Assembly (NCBI GenBank): GCA_963662985.1
Contig: OY760067.1
Span: 2,294,001 to 2,358,000 of the forward strand
Length of the DNA: 64,000 bases
Direction of reading: 5' to 3'
Origin: G963662985 sp963662985
Lineage (GTDB): Bacteria > Chloroflexota > Anaerolineae > Anaerolineales > UBA11579
The notes under the pieces were generated by a model. The model had not been told where the DNA came from and ran no database searches. It saw only the letters and a program-made list of their open reading frames with translations. Both the position numbers and the translations under genes were made by a program. Below, piece after piece: positions 60,739 through 64,000 of this stretch; position 1 is the stretch's first letter; every line of letters begins with the position of its first letter.

Positions 60739-61428
60739 TTATCTTTTATCAAGCATACTCTTGATAATGTCATCCATTTCGTTTTTTGATGATTTATTGT
60801 CAGATTTTGAATTCTTTTTATCATCAGCGGATGAGCCTTCCATTGCTTTTTTCAAAGCCAATTCAAGTGCTGTTGGAGCTGGTTCATCATTTTCTTCTTC
60901 AATGTCATAGACTTCTTCAACCTCAACAACAGGGGGTTCAATTAAAGCTTTTATACTAAGTTTAATTTGCTTTCTTCGACGATTTACTTCAAGCACCATA
61001 GCTTCAATTTCTTGTCCAACAGAAACTATATCATCTGCACTTCTAACAAAATCATGTGCCATTTCGCTTACGTGAATAAAACCAGGAACTTCAGCACCTA
61101 AATTCACTGTAGCGCCAAATTTCTCAACTGATTCAACAATCCCTGAGACTTTCATTCCTTTTGTAAGATCACGCCATTCATATTTATTAGGTTCCATTAA
61201 AGTGATTTCAACACGGCCTGTGCGTTCATCAACTCTTCGTACCCAACCTTCTACTTCTTGACCAATAGAAAGAACATCTTGGACATTGCGGACAGGTTCT
61301 TCTTTAATCTGAGAGATATGCAGAAAACCAATCGCTCCTTCTCCTAAGTCAATAAATGCTCCTGGAAGTGAAAGTTTAATAACTTTACCTTTCACTTTAT
61401 CTTTTTTTGATAATGTTGTATTTACCAT
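60739..61428 (-). CDS. S1 RNA-binding domain protein (two S1 repeats)
   Basis: 229 residues: S1 domain 1 (about 10-78: VKGKVIKLSLPGAFIDLGEGAIGFLHISQI) and S1 domain 2 (about 88-160: VSGIVESVEKFGATVNLGAEVPGFIHVSEM, ending RRRKQIKLSIKAL), then a Glu/Asp-rich and Lys/Ser-rich tail. Short relative of ribosomal protein S1 (RpsA-like). It probably binds mRNA during translation. The tail ends DIIKSMLDKR. SD GAGAGG. Confidence 0.85.
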   Translation of the reverse strand: MVNTTLSKKDKVKGKVIKLSLPGAFIDLGEGAIGFLHISQIKEEPVRNVQDVLSIGQEVEGWVRRVDERTGRVEITLMEPNKYEWRDLTKGMKVSGIVESVEKFGATVNLGAEVPGFIHVSEMAHDFVRSADDIVSVGQEIEAMVLEVNRRRKQIKLSIKALIEPPVVEVEEVYDIEEENDEPAPTALELALKKAMEGSSADDKKNSKSDNKSSKNEMDDIIKSMLDKR

Positions 61429-61547
61429 AAATAACCTCTCAAGACGATAATTAAAATTTGCTTACTTATATTGCCAATCATACATTCTAACCGAATGGAA
61501 GATATTTGTAAACCTATTAATTTTTTTCTAAGATAATGAGGAATTTA

Positions 61548-62414
61548 TTAGAATAGAAGAGGTTCGTAAAAAAATACGCCAGTAGATTCTGGTCCTAAAA
61601 TACTGGAAAGATATGGTGAGATTATTTGCTCACTTATTTCAAAGTGTGAATTTATATTAGTAATTCTTTCTTTAAATGGTTGTGTAATTTTGCTCATCGA
61701 TGGCTTGCTTTGCAAAATACTTATCTTTTCTAAGGAATCAAATTCATTAGCATAATTTTCAAATATATCAATAATGTTCTTAATGCTTTTCGCTTTTTCT
61801 GTAGCATAAAATGTGCCATTTTCAAACACAAAGGTATTTTTAATTTTTTTCATTTCAGCTAATATTGCACTTGGATATGGTAGCAAATCAGAACGATATA
61901 AATAACTAAAATTTTTCAAATAAAAGATAGCATAAATGTTTTTTGACTCTTGCCTCATTTTTTCTAATATGACATTTATGTTAATATCATCGTTGATTAA
62001 TTCAACTAATTTTTGGCAAAGAATTCCTTGCCCAAGAGAGATAGAGTTTGAATTCAAGAGAAAAACTTTTGATTGTAAGCCACTATATTCAATTGCTTTT
62101 TGACAATTCTGATAGAATTCGGAAATTTTTTTTGAACTAGAAAAACAAATTATATAATCAAATTGAAGACTTAATGATTCAATTTTTTTAGTAATTTGAT
62201 CGACTGATGGGCTAATAATTACCGGGGTTGAAGAAAAATTATCACCATAAAAAAGGCTTTTAGGGAAAACAATTTCTTTAGAATTATTATTTATAATGTT
62301 ATTTTCTTTTTTATTTTTTAATTGATAATCGATTATATAAATAATTTCCCGTCCTTTGAAAATAGGGGACGGGAATTGAATTAAAGAGTCAGTTAAAACA
62401 CATATTCTGTTCAA
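61548..62414 (-). CDS. DegV-family (FakB-like) fatty-acid-binding protein
   Basis: 288 residues of the DegV family, which bind a fatty acid for FakA. Starts NRICVLTDSLIQFPSPIF with the TDS motif (about 8-10); STPVIISPSVDQITKKIESL (about 61-80), the Ser-rich FSSSKKISEFYQNC (about 94-107), ILQSKPSMSKI and, near the end, ISPYLSSILGPESTGVFF (GPGxxG-like). Conservation is weaker than in standard DegV proteins, and DNA is AT-rich. The start codon is TTG. It follows fakA (12-base gap), so the two work together. Confidence 0.75.
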   Translation of the reverse strand: MNRICVLTDSLIQFPSPIFKGREIIYIIDYQLKNKKENNIINNNSKEIVFPKSLFYGDNFSSTPVIISPSVDQITKKIESLSLQFDYIICFSSSKKISEFYQNCQKAIEYSGLQSKVFLLNSNSISLGQGILCQKLVELINDDININVILEKMRQESKNIYAIFYLKNFSYLYRSDLLPYPSAILAEMKKIKNTFVFENGTFYATEKAKSIKNIIDIFENYANEFDSLEKISILQSKPSMSKITQPFKERITNINSHFEISEQIISPYLSSILGPESTGVFFYEPLLF

Positions 62415-62426
62415 GAAAAACCCCTA

Positions 62427-64000
62427 TTATTCTACAGAAATGATAAATTGATAGTGAGGTTGCCCACCGTATTGTAAATCGACTTCAAAATCATCAAATT
62501 TTTCTTGTAATGAATCCGCAATATCTTCAGCGATTGCTTTATCAATATTCTCACCATAGAATAGCGTTATCAATTCATATTCATCAATTGTAATTGAATC
62601 CATAAAATTCATAACAGCTTCTTCAAGGTTTTTAGTAGAAGAGATAAGTTTGCCATTTAGAAGTGTAATGATTTCATTTTCTTTTACTTGAACACCATCA
62701 ATTTCAACATCTCTAACGGCAGTTGTAATTTCTCCAGTTTCAACAGAGCTTATTGCATCAATCATAGCGGATTCGACTTGGTTTATATCTCCATCCGGAT
62801 GTAAGTACATCATAGCAGCAAAACCTTGAGGAATGGTTTTAGATTTAATTACTCTTACATCTTTTGTACTAACTTCAGCTGCTGTTTCTGCTGCCATAAT
62901 AATGTTTTTATTATTTGGGAGAATGATAATTTTGTTTGTGGGTAAATTTTCAAATGCTTCAACTATTTGTTGGGTTGAGGGATTCATTGTTTGCCCACCA
63001 GAAATGACAGCATTTGCACCTAAAGATGCAAAAATTTTTCCGATTCCTGCTCCAGGTGCTACAGTTATTATTGCAATCTCATTTGGCTTTACTTCTGGAC
63101 AATTTATTACTGCATTCTTATCTAGTTGTGGAACTTGGATCATTAGATTTTCAATTCGAATATCACTAATCGTTCCTATAGTCATAATATAATCCCAAGG
63201 TTTCGTTCGATTTTCATCTGGAACATGGATATGCATTCTATACATATCATCGCCTTCACCAATTTGAATCGAAGTTCCCATTGTTTCTAACTCACTGTAA
63301 AATAAACCTAAGTCAAGTGATGAGAAAGGTTTGAAATCGATGACTAATTCCCAGTCTTGTCCTTCTTCAACAGCATCTAACGTGTGATCTAACATCATGC
63401 CATCAATAGGTTCAACAAAATCTACAACGTTGCTTAAATCTTCTTCATTAATCCATTTAAGCATTCCCTCGAGAATGTAAAATAAACCTTTACCTCCAGA
63501 ATCCACAACATTGGCTTCTTTTAGGATGGGGAGAAGATTAGGTGTATTTTCTACAGATTTTGCTGCAGCTTTGACGGCTACTTCTAATAAATTATATAAA
63601 TTTTTTGTTTCTTTTTCGGCTTCTTCAACTGCGAAAGCTGTGTCTTTTGCCACTGTGAGCATTGTTCCTTCAACGGGGCGGACTACACCTTTATAAGCAG
63701 TATCTTTGGCTGAATTAAAGGCTTTCACCAAAGCTTCACTTGTTAAAACATGATATCCCTCTAAGCCTTTGGCAATTCCACGCCATAATTGAGAACTGAT
63801 AACTCCAGAATTTCCTCTCGCGCCCATTAAAGCACCATGAGCAACCATACTAGCCATTTTATCTAAACTTTGTTCTTCAGATCCAGCAATTTCATCAGAT
63901 GCTGATTGTAAGGTTAGTACCATATTTGTACCGGTATCACCATCAGGTACGGGAAAAACATTGAGAGCATTTACGGTCTGCTGGTTTGCTAATAACCAAG
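62427..64000 (-). CDS. fakA: Fatty acid kinase FakA (DhaL/DAK2 domain protein), 5' end outside the window
   Basis: Phosphorylates fatty acids held by FakB for membrane lipid synthesis. The frame stays open to base 64000: upstream of an internal Met at 63923 it reads NALNVFPVPDGDTGTN, the DhaL metal-binding signature (PDGDTG), so that Met is not the start. Then HGALMGARGNSGVISSQLWRG, VDSGGKGLFYILEGM, a middle domain, and a C-terminal ITLFYGENI and YGGQPHYQFIISVE. 524 residues are visible; the family length is about 550, so only some 20-30 are missing. Confidence 0.92.
   Translation of the reverse strand, partial: WLLANQQTVNALNVFPVPDGDTGTNMVLTLQSASDEIAGSEEQSLDKMASMVAHGALMGARGNSGVISSQLWRGIAKGLEGYHVLTSEALVKAFNSAKDTAYKGVVRPVEGTMLTVAKDTAFAVEEAEKETKNLYNLLEVAVKAAAKSVENTPNLLPILKEANVVDSGGKGLFYILEGMLKWINEEDLSNVVDFVEPIDGMMLDHTLDAVEEGQDWELVIDFKPFSSLDLGLFYSELETMGTSIQIGEGDDMYRMHIHVPDENRTKPWDYIMTIGTISDIRIENLMIQVPQLDKNAVINCPEVKPNEIAIITVAPGAGIGKIFASLGANAVISGGQTMNPSTQQIVEAFENLPTNKIIILPNNKNIIMAAETAAEVSTKDVRVIKSKTIPQGFAAMMYLHPDGDINQVESAMIDAISSVETGEITTAVRDVEIDGVQVKENEIITLLNGKLISSTKNLEEAVMNFMDSITIDEYELITLFYGENIDKAIAEDIADSLQEKFDDFEVDLQYGGQPHYQFIISVE

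Noticed and set aside
63923..63923. ATG at 63923 as the fakA start
   Set aside because: The frame continues upstream with the conserved PDGDTGTN motif to the window edge, so this Met is internal.

Overview
The window looks like chromosomal DNA of an anaerobic, fermentative, low-GC member of the Chloroflexota, most likely class Anaerolineae. Reasons: the hrcA-grpE-dnaK-dnaJ-prmA order; Thr/Pro-rich linkers on membrane and lipoproteins; NBR1-type Ig lipoproteins; a RecG with a long N-terminal extension; a DnaD-like protein next to dnaB; and an anaerobic gene set (Rex, an ADP-forming acyl-CoA synthetase, a formate/nitrite channel, Fe-S-rich oxidoreductases). This assignment is inference from family knowledge. 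I see no phage, insertion sequence, CRISPR array or rRNA. Base composition judged by eye drifts from moderately AT-rich (first 8 kb) to very AT-rich (55-61 kb).

Layout. 1-640: a frameshifted membrane-protein gene running off the left edge. 641-1011: non-coding, with inverted repeats built on TGTCC/GGACA. 1012-6921 (minus): heat-shock operon with a perfect CIRCE and a clear promoter, ending in prmA. 7007-9092 (minus): trmD with an AlkD-like HEAT protein, a MazG-like pyrophosphohydrolase and a small protein. 9189-10998 (plus): two tandem paralogous metallophosphoesterases. 11021-11711: rex with an operator over its own promoter. 11741-13628 (minus): J-domain and SPFH proteins. 13753-15612: a TPR membrane protein. 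15714-19540: gatC-gatA-X-gatB, where X resembles a BglII-type nuclease with its catalytic residues replaced. 19576-24290: a DUF151 protein, dnaB, a DnaD-like protein, a double-AAA+ loader, then phoU. 24317-28836 (minus): formate/nitrite channel, sugar-ABC ATPase, a ParB-like/universal-stress fusion and a metallophosphoesterase. 28837-29496: non-coding repeat region sharing a 28-bp identical segment with the repeats at 0.77 kb. 29497-30945: GH13 amylase. 31098-32224: two small plus-strand genes, then tRNA-Leu(UAA). 32426-37873 (minus): YfcC-type transporter, OleD-like and OleA-like olefin-pathway proteins, and a MIO-type ammonia-lyase. 37962-42889 (minus): lysC-asd-HAD-like-thrC, overlapping end to end. 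42965-44543: two lipoproteins. 44634-46739: ADP-forming acyl-CoA synthetase. 46900-50939: FAH-family protein and a two-subunit FAD/Fe-S dehydrogenase. Then tRNA-Pro(GGG), recG-coaD, a coiled-coil protein, folC-lon, an NB-ARC (STAND) ATPase with an overlapping partner, and on the minus strand an S1 protein, a DegV/FakB-type protein and fakA (cut by the right edge).

How it fits together. The two ends of the window hold housekeeping functions (chaperones, tRNA modification, amidotransferase, replication initiation, helicase, protease). The middle is metabolic: aspartate to threonine, amino-acid deamination, acyl-CoA to acid plus ATP, and head-to-head fatty-acid condensation. Several monocistronic genes have a -10 box only 6-7 bases before the start codon and no Shine-Dalgarno sequence, suggesting leaderless mRNAs. 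Most other genes have good Shine-Dalgarno sequences or overlap their upstream neighbour.

The most interesting leads are: the inactive-looking BglII-like protein inside the gat operon; the HAD-like protein with apparently permuted motifs at the homoserine-kinase position of the threonine operon; the DnaB/DnaD-like/double-AAA+ loader operon; the NB-ARC ATPase with an AT-rich partner; the ParB-like/USP fusion; and the oleA-oleD pair.
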